A DNA stretch of 25,727 bases, from positions 1 through 25,727 of IMG/VR virus record IMGVR_UViG_3300049489_000152. One strand, 5' to 3'. Below, piece by piece: positions 16,078 to 23,240 of the stretch. The translations under genes were made by a program, and so were the position numbers. Source of the DNA: a virus. Each line of letters begins with the position of its first letter. Position 1 is the first letter of the stretch. Under the pieces are notes generated by a model. That model was not told the origin of the DNA. It saw only the letters and a program-made list of their open reading frames with translations, and made no database searches.

Positions 16078-16518
16078 ATGAATCAGTCGGGCGTAGTCCG
16101 AATATTTGACACCGCGAACGGCGGACAGATCGCCGTCGAGGGCGGGCTTATGGCTATGGATTCGGGCCTTGAGGGCGCGGCGTATCTGTCCCTATTCGGG
16201 GGCAATGCGGACGATAACGGACAGCCCGGAAACGCGGCGCAATGGTGGGGAAACTATTCGGAGACGGACCCCGCGCGACAGTACCGCAGCTACACACAGA
16301 ACATTATCGACAGTCTACCGGCGACCTCGGGGAACCTCCGACGCCTTGAGGACGCTATCACGACCGATCTCGCATGGATGATCCCGGCGGTCGCGTCTGA
16401 GGTCACAGCGTCCGCACAATTGACCGCGCCGAAACGGGTCGAGATCGCGGTCGCGATTGTGGCGGAGGGCGTTCGGGAAAATTTCAAGTTCGCGGTTAAC
16501 TGGGAGGCACAGGCATGA
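16078..16518 (+). CDS. Baseplate protein, Mu gp46-like (GP46 family)
   Basis: This small baseplate wedge protein corresponds to T4 gp25/Mu gp46. The 146 aa protein has the family's MDSGLEGAAYLSLFGG (27-42), followed by the acidic ADDNGQPGNAAQWWGNY. The C-terminal beta-strand pair QLTAPKRVEIAVAIVAEGVRENFKFAVNWE (about 113-142) is also typical. ATG 16078 lies 1 base after the spike stop. A longer reading from ATG 16018 adds 20 Arg-rich residues overlapping the spike gene in another frame and was rejected. The stop overlaps the next ATG (16515-16518). Confidence 0.9.
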   Translation: MNQSGVVRIFDTANGGQIAVEGGLMAMDSGLEGAAYLSLFGGNADDNGQPGNAAQWWGNYSETDPARQYRSYTQNIIDSLPATSGNLRRLEDAITTDLAWMIPAVASEVTASAQLTAPKRVEIAVAIVAEGVRENFKFAVNWEAQA

Positions 16519-17693
16519 CCACGCAATACACGACAAAACAGATCGCGGACAATATCGTGGCACAGCTTGAGGCCGCGTTCTCCCAGACGATCCCGCTACT
16601 CCCCAAAAATTTTAACGCCGTGCTCGCGAAAGTTCTCGCGGCGCTATTCGTTACGCTGTACAAATATGGCGGGTTTATTTTCTTGCAATTATTCGTGCGC
16701 TACGCGAGCGCATCGGAGACCACGGTCAACGGTCGGACGTTCTCGCCCCTGATCGAGTGGGGCCGATTGACTGGGGCGGGCGATCCTGTGGCCGCGATCC
16801 CGGCGGAATTAACGGCGGACGTTACGGTTACGCTACAGGTCGGGAGCCTCCCGAGCGGGTCGCAATTAGTGGGCGCGCGAAACGGCGTGACGTATATCAC
16901 GACGGGCGCGGTCCTATTGAATGCGGCGGTCGTACCTGTGACGGTTCTCGCTGTTAGCGATCAAGCGGGCGGCGACGGATCGGGAACAATCGGGAACCTC
17001 GACCCGGGCGACGTGCTCACGTTCGCGAACCCTCTCGAGAATGTCGCGCGCGACGCAGCCGTTACAGCTCAGACCGTGACGGGCGCGGACGGGGAGGGCA
17101 TGGACGAGTACCGGCAGCGGATCGTCGACCGGTTCCAACGTCGCCCACAGGGCGGAGCATACGCTGATTATTCGGCATGGGGCGAACCCGTTCCGGGCGT
17201 GTTAAACGTGTACCCGTATACCTCCACATGTCCGGGGCAGGTTGATGTCTATGTGGAATCGAGCACAGACCCAGACGGGATCGCAACGCCCGCACAGCTC
17301 GCGGCGGTTCTCGCGGCGATTGAGCTAGATTCGGGCGGGCTTGCTACACGACGCCCGGCGACGGCGCTCATTAACGCGTTCTCGATTGTCCGCGTCGTTT
17401 TTTCCGTGGAGGTCTCGGGCCTAGTCGTAGGGGACGCGCCCACAGTGCAGGGGCAGATCGCGGCGGCTGTGGCGGAATACTTCACGCAGCGCGCGCCGTA
17501 TATCGTCGGGCTATCCGTGCCACCCCGCGCGGACCGCGTCGTGCAGAGTTCTATCGCGGCGCTTGTCGATTCAGTCGTTAGCGCGGCGGGCGGTACGTTC
17601 GGCGGCGTAGTGCTCAAGCTCGCGGGGTCCCCGATCGCTATATATACGCTAGGCGTCGGGGAAAAAGCCAAAGGCGCGGCGGTTTTCCTGTAA
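16515..17693 (+). CDS. Baseplate J-like protein, Mu gp47 family
   Basis: This is the main baseplate wedge protein (P2 gpJ, Mu gp47, T4 gp6 family), linking the hub to the tail fibres and changing shape on contraction. At 392 aa it has family landmarks: LQLFVRYASASETTVNG and EWGRLTGAGDPVAAIPAELT (81-100). The diagnostic GADGEGMDEYRQRIVDRFQR then runs into PQGGAYADYSAWGEPVPGV (190-229). ATG 16515 has GGAGG 8 bases upstream and overlaps the gp46-like stop. Confidence 0.94.
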   Translation: MTTQYTTKQIADNIVAQLEAAFSQTIPLLPKNFNAVLAKVLAALFVTLYKYGGFIFLQLFVRYASASETTVNGRTFSPLIEWGRLTGAGDPVAAIPAELTADVTVTLQVGSLPSGSQLVGARNGVTYITTGAVLLNAAVVPVTVLAVSDQAGGDGSGTIGNLDPGDVLTFANPLENVARDAAVTAQTVTGADGEGMDEYRQRIVDRFQRRPQGGAYADYSAWGEPVPGVLNVYPYTSTCPGQVDVYVESSTDPDGIATPAQLAAVLAAIELDSGGLATRRPATALINAFSIVRVVFSVEVSGLVVGDAPTVQGQIAAAVAEYFTQRAPYIVGLSVPPRADRVVQSSIAALVDSVVSAAGGTFGGVVLKLAGSPIAIYTLGVGEKAKGAAVFL

Positions 17694-18511
17694 TGTTTTT
17701 ACGCCTATTCATGCACCTGCTACCGCGCGCCCGCGCGTGGAGTATCACGATAGCGGGACAGCTCCGCCAATTTTTCGAGGGCCTCGCGGCGTCGCTCGGT
17801 ACGCCCATTCGTCTATATCTGGATTTGATCCTGCTCGATCTGTTTCCAGATACTACGCGCGAGCTCGGGGAATGGGAGCGTCAATTCGATTTGAGATACA
17901 CCTCGGGATTGACTGAGGCGGAACGGCGCGCGCGGCTCTCCGCAGCATGGCAGGCGCTAGGCGGTCAATCGCCACGGTATATTCAGGACACACTCAGGGG
18001 CGCTGGATTTGATGTGTACGTTTATGACTGGTGGGTTCCCGGAACGGAGCCCGCGCCCGGCGTGCATGCGTGCGCGATACCCCGGAACCCTTTCACATAT
18101 CTATACCCCACGAACGCAGGGGGCGGCGGGGGTATGCAAGCGGGCGAACCGCTCGCACAGGCCGGGGAGCCGTTCGCACAGGCGGGGAATATCGCCGTCG
18201 CGCTAGGGTACCCGCTCGTTAATAAAATACTAGTGAGCACGTTTGAGTACCTCGCGGTGGCGGGGGAATTACTAGCACAGGCGGGGGAACCCGTCATGCA
18301 GGCCGGGGAGCGTACCGCGTTCTATGATTCAACGATACTCTACACGATCCCGAGCGACCCGCTTAAGTGGTCGTACTTTTTATATATTGGCGCGGCCACG
18401 TTCGGACCCCTCGCGACGGTCCCGGCCACACGTCGGGACGAGTTCGAGGAGCTACTCTTAAAAATCGCACCCGCCCATGTATGGTGCGGCGTGATGGTAC
18501 AATACACATGA
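17693..18511 (+). CDS. Baseplate/tail protein, Mu gp48-like (YmfQ/DUF2313), with QAGEP repeats
   Basis: This protein follows the J-like protein in Mu-type tails and is thought to connect the baseplate to the fibre. Family features are an N-terminal MFLRLFMHLLPRARAWS (1-17), LDLFPDTTRELGEWERQFDL (48-67), and LTEAERRARLSAAWQALGGQSP followed by an I-Q-D-T-L-R helix. The odd part is residues 141-206. It is a Gly-rich loop, then QAGEP at 149-153, 156-160 and 196-200, with partial copies QAGN (163-166) and QAGE (203-206). The C-terminal ALH-like block PAHVWCGVMVQ is typical. The start TAATG overlaps the previous stop. The 272 aa length is longer than usual for the family, apparently owing to the repeat. 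Confidence 0.85.
   Translation: MFLRLFMHLLPRARAWSITIAGQLRQFFEGLAASLGTPIRLYLDLILLDLFPDTTRELGEWERQFDLRYTSGLTEAERRARLSAAWQALGGQSPRYIQDTLRGAGFDVYVYDWWVPGTEPAPGVHACAIPRNPFTYLYPTNAGGGGGMQAGEPLAQAGEPFAQAGNIAVALGYPLVNKILVSTFEYLAVAGELLAQAGEPVMQAGERTAFYDSTILYTIPSDPLKWSYFLYIGAATFGPLATVPATRRDEFEELLLKIAPAHVWCGVMVQYT
18137..18310 (+). repeat. QAGEP-encoding tandem repeat region
   Basis: Seven-codon-spaced copies of a CARGCSGGSGARCC-like unit encode QAGEP three times and QAG(N/E) twice in two clusters. They lie within the gp48-like gene. Codon choice varies between copies, so selection appears to act on the peptide rather than the DNA. Confidence 0.7.
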
Positions 18512-18529
18512 GCACAGGAGCGAACCCCC

Positions 18530-19717
18530 ATGGCTATTAATCCCGGCACAGCGTACCCCGGCGGAACGGCAGCGCCGTCTCCCGCGTACCCATACGGACA
18601 AGGTAGGAATATCACAGTCCCCGGCGACGGAACGGGTACGCCGTGGGAGGCAGGGGTCGTTAACGATCTGTTTGGCTTTCAGCAGGCGCTACTCTCCGCG
18701 ATAGGCGTAACCCCCTCCACGTTCCCGGAGGCCGTGGGCGCGTCTCAATACTTGCAGGCGGTTGTCGCTCTCGCGTCCGGGCTTGGTAGTATCGGCACAG
18801 ATAGCGGCGCGGTTAACACCGTCGTTCTAACTTTGCCTTTAAATGTGCAGGCGCCCCCCGCATACTTTAACGGGTACCGTGTGACGTTCCGACCGATCGC
18901 GGCCAATACCGGCGCGACCACGATCAACGTTAACGGGCTAGGCTTGCGGGATCTCCGCAGCTACCGGGACGAGGTTCTCACGGGCTCGGAATTAAGCACG
19001 ACCGTCGACGCGGTGGCGGTATTCTCGGCAGCTTTAAACCGCTTTTTATTGGTTGAAAATTCCGGGCGCACTCGAAAGGTCGTATTCACGACCTCGGGCA
19101 ATTACACCCCGAGTCCCGGCGTCCGTCATGTCATTGTGGAGGCGGTTGGAGCGGGCGGCGGTGGCGGTGGTGCCCAAGGCCCCGGCGTGGGTAACGGTGG
19201 GAACGCCGGGACGGGTGGTTGTGGCGGAGCGTATGGGGTTAAAGTCTACACGCGCGCGGCGCTACCTGTGGCACCTATCGCGGTAACAATTGGCGCGGGC
19301 GGCGTCGGTGGATCAACCGCCGGCGGTGGCGGGACGAACGGCGGGAATACGATATTCGATACAATGACCGCGAACGGTGGTCAAGGCGGCGCGGGCGACG
19401 CTAACCCCGGTACAACGGGGGGCGGACGCGGCGCGGATAGTTCAGCGCTAGTTAGCTCGGTAGCAGTGGGCGCAGATTATTCGGTCGATGGTGGAATCGG
19501 TGGGACGGGCATCGTATTTAACACAAACGGAATGGGCGCGGGTGGCGGTCTATCTAATTTGAGCGCACAGGCCCACAACACGCGCGAGAACGTGGCGGCT
19601 GTAAACGGTACGAAGTACGGAAATGGTGGTGGTGGCGGTATCTCATGCAATTCAGCCACGGGCCGCGCGGGTGGTACAGGGGCGAACGGGGTCTGCATTA
19701 TCACGGAGATATTTTAA
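18530..19717 (+). CDS. Tail fibre with C-terminal glycine-rich domain
   Basis: This is a probable receptor-binding fibre. The N-terminal 60 residues (MAINPGTAYPGGTAAPSPAY, then PYGQGRNITVPGDGTGTPWE) form an attachment segment found in other phage fibres. Residues 90-180 are a beta-rich shaft-like part (PIAANTGATTINVNGLGLRD). From 186 (FTTSGNYTPSPGVRHVIVEA) to 384 the protein becomes glycine-rich (GAGGGGGGAQG, GGVGGSTAGGGGTNGGN and others), closing with GVCIITEIF. Similar domains in phage tip adhesins such as S16 gp38 pack as sheets of polyglycine II helices, with loops for receptor contact. That parallel is inferred, not shown here. Three cysteines (231, 373, 389) lie in the Gly-rich domain. 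ATG 18530 has AGGAG 9-10 bases upstream. Confidence 0.88.
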   Translation: MAINPGTAYPGGTAAPSPAYPYGQGRNITVPGDGTGTPWEAGVVNDLFGFQQALLSAIGVTPSTFPEAVGASQYLQAVVALASGLGSIGTDSGAVNTVVLTLPLNVQAPPAYFNGYRVTFRPIAANTGATTINVNGLGLRDLRSYRDEVLTGSELSTTVDAVAVFSAALNRFLLVENSGRTRKVVFTTSGNYTPSPGVRHVIVEAVGAGGGGGGAQGPGVGNGGNAGTGGCGGAYGVKVYTRAALPVAPIAVTIGAGGVGGSTAGGGGTNGGNTIFDTMTANGGQGGAGDANPGTTGGGRGADSSALVSSVAVGADYSVDGGIGGTGIVFNTNGMGAGGGLSNLSAQAHNTRENVAAVNGTKYGNGGGGGISCNSATGRAGGTGANGVCIITEIF

Positions 19718-19718
19718 T

Positions 19719-20150
19719 ATGAAGTACGCGAAAATTGTAGACGGCGTAGTCGTAGATCTGATCCTATCAGACGGACCCATGGGCGGTTACACGACGCAAG
19801 CGCCCGACGAGGTCGGGATCGGATTCACATATAGCGGCGCGGGATTCGCGCCCCCCGCGCCTCCCACACCGCCCGCCCCTACAGTGGCGGATTATATCGA
19901 CGCGGTACAGCTCCACATGGATACAGCGGCGCGGAGCCTCGGGTATGACTCTATTTTTTCCGCTGTGACATACGCTGACGAGCCCTCCGTCCCGCAGTTT
20001 CAGACCGAGGGCAGCGCGCTTCGTGCGTGGCGCTCGATTATGTGGGCTCAGTGTTACACGATCATGGCAGGCGTCGAGGCACAGACCCGAACGGCCCCGA
20101 CGATCTCGGAATTAATCGCGGAATTGCCCGCGTTCTCATTAGGAGCGTAA
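19719..20150 (+). CDS. Putative tail fibre assembly protein
   Basis: This 143 aa protein directly follows the fibre. ATG 19719 starts MKYAKIVDGVVVDLI. After that come PDEVGIGFTYSGAGFAPPAPPTPPAPT, the pattern of a short beta unit with a Pro/Ala hinge often seen in tail fibre chaperones. A helical C-terminal half follows (ADYIDAVQLHMDTAARSLGY, RAWRSIMWAQCYTIMAGV). A role in folding or attaching the neighbouring fibre is inferred from this layout and position. It may instead be a small structural component of the fibre. The start is 2 bases after the fibre stop with only a weak GGAG-like site (ACGGAGATATTTTAAT). Confidence 0.7.
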   Translation: MKYAKIVDGVVVDLILSDGPMGGYTTQAPDEVGIGFTYSGAGFAPPAPPTPPAPTVADYIDAVQLHMDTAARSLGYDSIFSAVTYADEPSVPQFQTEGSALRAWRSIMWAQCYTIMAGVEAQTRTAPTISELIAELPAFSLGA

Positions 20151-20153
20151 CCC

Positions 20154-20423
20154 ATGATTCTCGAAACAGTCTATAAAACATACGCGGCACAAATGCAGGA
20201 AACAGGCGGCGAGACGCTGCCCGGTTCGCTTGAGATTTCAGGCGGTGAGATTAATATATATTTTAGCAACGCGGAGGCAGAACCCGCTGCTATTGACATG
20301 ACCCTCGACCCGCTCGGGCCGTACACTGGAATTGTAGAGATCGCCCCGGCGGCCCGGTGGATCGGAGCCGTCGCCTCGTCGGGTACGCCTGTGGTCACAC
20401 AGTACCGCGTCGCGGTAGAGTAA
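20154..20423 (+). CDS. Hypothetical protein, fibre region
   Basis: This 89 aa protein is not recognised. After a short helix (MILETVYKTYAAQMQETGG), the sequence is predominantly beta (SLEISGGEINIYFSNAEA, GIVEIAPAARWIGAVASSG, VVTQYRVAVE). It carries a bias to Ala/Gly/Glu and no cysteine. It has AGGAG upstream of ATG 20154 and follows the fibre-assembly gene by 3 bases. An accessory fibre or tip component is plausible because only fibre genes are nearby, but there is no motif evidence. Confidence 0.6.
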   Translation: MILETVYKTYAAQMQETGGETLPGSLEISGGEINIYFSNAEAEPAAIDMTLDPLGPYTGIVEIAPAARWIGAVASSGTPVVTQYRVAVE

Positions 20424-20426
20424 CCC

Positions 20427-21143
20427 GTGGCCGCTGTGCGCCCGATCGTCCGGGGCGGTATTGTGCGCCCGATCGTTCGGCTCCCGTCCGGGCCGGTCGT
20501 GCCTGTAGTCATGCCGTATACGCTTGACTTTTTGACGGGGGCATGGCGTACCGAGGGCGGCGCGAATTGGTCCGCGAGTTCGCTCGGTATGTTTGTAGCG
20601 TCGGGGCATGTGACTTACGACGCTGAGACACCGAACGCTCCCACGTGGTCGGCCCGCTTGCTAAACGCGACGCCCACGATCGCCGGGGACGTGCGCGTTA
20701 CGGGGTACGTCTCCCCGTTCGCAGCGGCTCCGCAACAGTGCCAGATCCAAGCATTGAAACTTAGCGCGCCGCTAGGTTCGGGCGCGTCCGGGTACGCAGT
20801 TTTTTCTAGCAACATCGGGGGCGCGGTGGGCTCTCTGTTACTGTTACGAATTATTAACGACGTCGTGGGCGTTGTGGCGACACCCTCGATCGTGGGCGTC
20901 GCGAGTCTCGGGGGCGTGTGGCTTAAGATTCAAGATCTAGGAGGCGGATCTGTACGGGTTCGCACCTACGCGAAAGAGTCCGGGATTTGGGTCGTAAAAT
21001 CGGACGTTACCGAGGCCACAGCGGCGGCGGTAGCTAGTACCCCCCTGTGGCTATTTAACACAGATAACAGCACGCCCGCGTTAACCCCGCAAGTCTATCA
21101 CGCGAACCGGGTCGAGCTCACAGCGGACGGCGCGCTGGTATGA
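20427..21143 (+). CDS. Hypothetical beta-rich protein, possible adhesin tip
   Basis: This 238 aa protein is not recognised. It starts at GTG 20427, three bases after the previous stop, with a weak ribosome-binding site. Residues 4-28 are a basic Val/Pro-rich repeat (RPIVRGGIVRPIVRLPSGP) reflecting a 15-bp DNA duplication. Residues 32 onward are almost all beta strands with aromatic, Ser/Thr and Gly residues (TLDFLTGAWRTEGGANWSA, TIAGDVRVTGYVSPFAA, LGGVWLKIQDLGGGSVRV). This resembles jelly-roll or LamG-like carbohydrate-binding folds. It could be a receptor-binding or fibre-capping protein, given its place at the end of the fibre cluster. The stop overlaps the next ATG. Confidence 0.6.
   Translation: MAAVRPIVRGGIVRPIVRLPSGPVVPVVMPYTLDFLTGAWRTEGGANWSASSLGMFVASGHVTYDAETPNAPTWSARLLNATPTIAGDVRVTGYVSPFAAAPQQCQIQALKLSAPLGSGASGYAVFSSNIGGAVGSLLLLRIINDVVGVVATPSIVGVASLGGVWLKIQDLGGGSVRVRTYAKESGIWVVKSDVTEATAAAVASTPLWLFNTDNSTPALTPQVYHANRVELTADGALV
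20435..20476 (+). repeat. 15-bp direct repeat at the start of the 238 aa gene
   Basis: TGTGCGCCCGATCGT occurs at 20435-20449 and again, perfectly, at 20462-20476. The spacing of 27 bases (9 codons) keeps frame and duplicates the peptide VRPIVR. Confidence 0.8.
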
Positions 21144-21556
21144 TGCCACCCACACCCACAGAGACGCAGCGGAACGAACGGATTAAAGCCGTCTCCCGGT
21201 GGATTCTACCGGCCATGATTGTGGCGGGTTTATTGTGGGATTTGGTGCCCTTCGTGACGCGCCAAAAACAGGATACAATCTCCTATTTTATCGCACAGTG
21301 GACCGTCGACGGGTGGGTTATTTTCCCGGCGTTATGTGGCGCCTTGTGCGGGCATTGGTTCGCCCCGACGTACTGGGGTACGGGGTGGGTCCGCATGGTA
21401 CTCATGGCCGCTGCGTTACTGATCGCCGTCGCGTTCTCAGTGTGGGGACACTATCGCCCGCATGAGTTACCAAGCTACGCGCCTACGGGCGTCTGTTTTA
21501 TATATGCTGTGCTCGGTTCGGCGCTATGGCCGAACGAGATTTTAAACCGGGGTTAA
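21140..21556 (+). CDS. Four-segment membrane protein, possible holin
   Basis: This 138 aa integral membrane protein stands first in the lysis cluster. Likely transmembrane segments are at about 21-38 (WILPAMIVAGLLWDLVPF), 55-72 (TVDGWVIFPALCGALCGH), 84-102 (VRMVLMAAALLIAVAFSVW) and 114-130 (APTGVCFIYAVLGSALW). A hydrophilic N-terminus with several Arg/Lys precedes them. Phage membrane proteins beside an endolysin are often holins or their regulators, but four segments is more than the common one to three. Function is therefore open. The start is ATG 21140 or ATG 21143, overlapping the previous stop. Confidence 0.65.
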   Translation: MMPPTPTETQRNERIKAVSRWILPAMIVAGLLWDLVPFVTRQKQDTISYFIAQWTVDGWVIFPALCGALCGHWFAPTYWGTGWVRMVLMAAALLIAVAFSVWGHYRPHELPSYAPTGVCFIYAVLGSALWPNEILNRG

Positions 21557-21572
21557 TGTGGAGGCTACGAAC

Positions 21573-21773
21573 ATGGAATGGTTGACAGTGCTCCGCGAGC
21601 TTGGAAGCGCGGGGGCCGTGGCGGGCCTTGCGATATATGTGATCGTGTACCAAGGGAATATTATCCGCGAAAATACAGGCGTTCTCCGTGAGCTCGTCGT
21701 GCTGATTAAACAGATCCATGGCGATCTATCCGATCAACGCGGACGGCGGCGCGACGATCGCGAGAACGCATGA
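21573..21773 (+). CDS. Small single-segment membrane protein, BhlA-like holin candidate
   Basis: This 66 aa protein starts at ATG 21573 with GGAGG 8 bases upstream. GTG 21558 includes that site and was rejected. Layout is a short N-terminus, one hydrophobic segment at about 13-27 (AGAVAGLAIYVIVYQ), then an amphipathic helix (NIIRENTGVLRELVVLIKQI) and a charged C-terminus (GRRRDDREN). That matches small BhlA/UviB-type and other single-segment phage holins. The endolysin lies two genes downstream. The stop overlaps the next ATG (21770). The alternative is an endolysin-accessory protein. Confidence 0.65.
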   Translation: MEWLTVLRELGSAGAVAGLAIYVIVYQGNIIRENTGVLRELVVLIKQIHGDLSDQRGRRRDDRENA

Positions 21774-22114
21774 CCACGACCCGGAAAAAAAGCGCGCTAC
21801 AGATCGGAGCAATCGTGGCCGGGGCGTCCGTACTATTGACCGGCGCGGGCTCTATGATCTCGGAGGCGGACAAGGTACAGGCCGCGATCTGTGCGGACGA
21901 GATCGGGACGGCGCGCGCGGCGGGATTCTCTGAGCAATTCGGGGCGACGCTACAGCAGACGGCGCTCCTATCCGCAGCCCACATGGCGCTACAATGTTAC
22001 CGCCTCGCGGGCACTACGCGCGGGACCGTCAAAAAGTGCGACGGGATTCTTAAAATAGAAGAGGCCCGCGCGCTTGCGATAATCGAAACAATCACGAAGG
22101 GTAAAAAGCCATGA
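21770..22114 (+). CDS. Membrane-anchored hypothetical protein in lysis cluster
   Basis: This 114 aa protein is not recognised. A basic N-terminus (MTTTRKKS) precedes a hydrophobic stretch at about 10-29 (LQIGAIVAGASVLLTGAGSM), which fits an uncleaved anchor with the rest outside the cytoplasm. Cys41, Cys76 and Cys90 lie in the helical body and could form a disulfide in the periplasm. The C-terminus is basic (TKGKKP). It overlaps both the preceding putative holin and the amidase by ATGA, implying a coordinated role in lysis. Inner-membrane spanin or holin-regulator roles are possible, but no family motif was seen. Confidence 0.6.
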   Translation: MTTTRKKSALQIGAIVAGASVLLTGAGSMISEADKVQAAICADEIGTARAAGFSEQFGATLQQTALLSAAHMALQCYRLAGTTRGTVKKCDGILKIEEARALAIIETITKGKKP

Positions 22115-22743
22115 AGTATTTAATAACAATCGGCCACCTCGGGAAAGACGCCGGGGCGGTTAGCCCTTACGATGCCACAGGCCCGGACGTGGTCGCGCTA
22201 CAGCATGAGCGGTGGATCAATGCACAGCAAGTTAACGGAGCTCTCGCGGCGTCAATGTTAACGGACCTTGACATTATTTTCGCGGGCCCGCGCGGGCACT
22301 TTAAAACCGTAGCGCCCGAACGTATCCATGAAGTCGGGGAATCGTTTAGCCTGAATGACCGCGTCAAGCTCGCGAACGATCTCGGGCGCGTGCTGATCGA
22401 GTTCCACAACAACAGCGGCGCGCGCGACGCTGCGCGGGGCGCGGAGATCATCGTGTGGCGTAAGCCTAGCGAATCGGCCACAATCGCGGAGACGATCATG
22501 GCGCGTCTCGTTTCAGGGGGCATAAAGAACCGGGGCGTTAAAGACTGCGTGGAGCTCGCGCGCGACCTTGCGATTCTCAAGGGGACGCGGCTCCCGGCCC
22601 TGATACTTGAGGGCGGGTTCATGTCCGATCGTTCAGACATGACCGGGCTTGATGTGGATCTGGACGGATTTAACGAAACATACGGGGCGCGAATTATTCA
22701 GGGCCTCGTCGACTATCAACGCCGGGGAGGCAATCATGTTTAA
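22111..22743 (+). CDS. Endolysin, N-acetylmuramoyl-L-alanine amidase (Amidase_3 type)
   Basis: This cell-wall hydrolase cleaves the bond between N-acetylmuramic acid and L-alanine of peptidoglycan at the end of infection. Amidase_3 landmarks at 210 aa are IGHLGKDAGAV (7-17), with zinc ligand His9 in the GH motif. LIEFHNNSGA (95-104) gives the second His, H99. The catalytic-type Glu167 is in LILEGGFMSDRSD (164-176). Glu33 is a candidate for the third zinc ligand. No signal peptide is visible, so it should depend on a holin for export. It overlaps its upstream neighbour (ATGA) and the next gene by 8 bases. Confidence 0.88.
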   Translation: MKYLITIGHLGKDAGAVSPYDATGPDVVALQHERWINAQQVNGALAASMLTDLDIIFAGPRGHFKTVAPERIHEVGESFSLNDRVKLANDLGRVLIEFHNNSGARDAARGAEIIVWRKPSESATIAETIMARLVSGGIKNRGVKDCVELARDLAILKGTRLPALILEGGFMSDRSDMTGLDVDLDGFNETYGARIIQGLVDYQRRGGNHV

Positions 22744-23152
22744 AAATACCTTGATTTTTTTGGCCGTTTTTTTCGCAGGCTGTGACGCCTCCACCATGGA
22801 CGGGCAGGGCCTACTCGATGCGATCGTATGGGCGGGCAATCACCCGGCGCTCATGGTCGTGGCCGTCACACTATTAACGCCCCTGATCGCCATGATCCCG
22901 GTCGTGGGCGCACCCGTCGCCGCTGTGTGGGCTAAGATCGGGACGTCAATTATACCCGCCCTTAAAGCCGTAGCGGAGGCGGTGGAGGCGGACACCAAAA
23001 AGCGAACCATAGCGGAGGCGGCGGCGGTCGTGGTCGGACGCCTTGCGGACGATCCCAAAAATCCAGTCGGACAGATACCCGGCGTTAAAGCTGTAGCGGA
23101 AGCCGGGGCTCGCGGATTGATCGCACGAATCCGGGCACGCCGCGCCAAATAG
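22736..23152 (+). CDS. Putative lipoprotein with a second hydrophobic segment
   Basis: This 138 aa protein has a lipoprotein signal (MFKNTLIFLAVFFAGC, lipidation Cys16). A second hydrophobic segment lies at about 37-65 (HPALMVVAVTLLTPLIAMIP). The Ala/Lys/Glu-rich helix (LKAVAEAVEADTKKRTIAEA) and Arg-rich C-terminus (ARGLIARIRARRAK) follow. ATG 22736 has GGGGAGG at ideal distance inside the amidase gene. Its place after the endolysin suggests an outer-membrane spanin, but a typical one lacks a second membrane segment and is Pro-rich. The assignment stays open. Confidence 0.65.
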   Translation: MFKNTLIFLAVFFAGCDASTMDGQGLLDAIVWAGNHPALMVVAVTLLTPLIAMIPVVGAPVAAVWAKIGTSIIPALKAVAEAVEADTKKRTIAEAAAVVVGRLADDPKNPVGQIPGVKAVAEAGARGLIARIRARRAK

Positions 23153-23193
23153 CGAACCCTCCACACCGTCCGAGCAATCGGGCGGGGGTACTA
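23153..23193 (+). other. Short intergenic segment before the late terminator
   Basis: Between the lipoprotein stop and the terminator stem there are 41 bases of G/C-rich sequence. No gene, promoter or hairpin of its own is seen. Confidence 0.4.
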
Positions 23194-23240
23194 GGGCGAC
23201 GCCGGGTGGGGGTTCCCGCCTTGCGTCGCCCTTTTTTTTT
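23194..23240 (+). terminator. Rho-independent terminator ending the late operon
   Basis: A 9-bp perfect stem (GGGCGACGC 23194-23202 with GCGTCGCCC 23223-23231) and a 20-base G/C-rich loop are followed by nine T (23232-23240). It terminates rightward transcription at the junction with the convergent polymerase gene, whose stop codon lies in the T run. It lacks a T run for the opposite direction. Confidence 0.92.

Noticed and set aside
15503-16081. A 192-codon plus-strand reading frame fully overlapping the spike gene
   Set aside because: It is extremely Arg/Gly-rich, with no ribosome-binding site. It is the shadow of a GC-rich gene in another frame.
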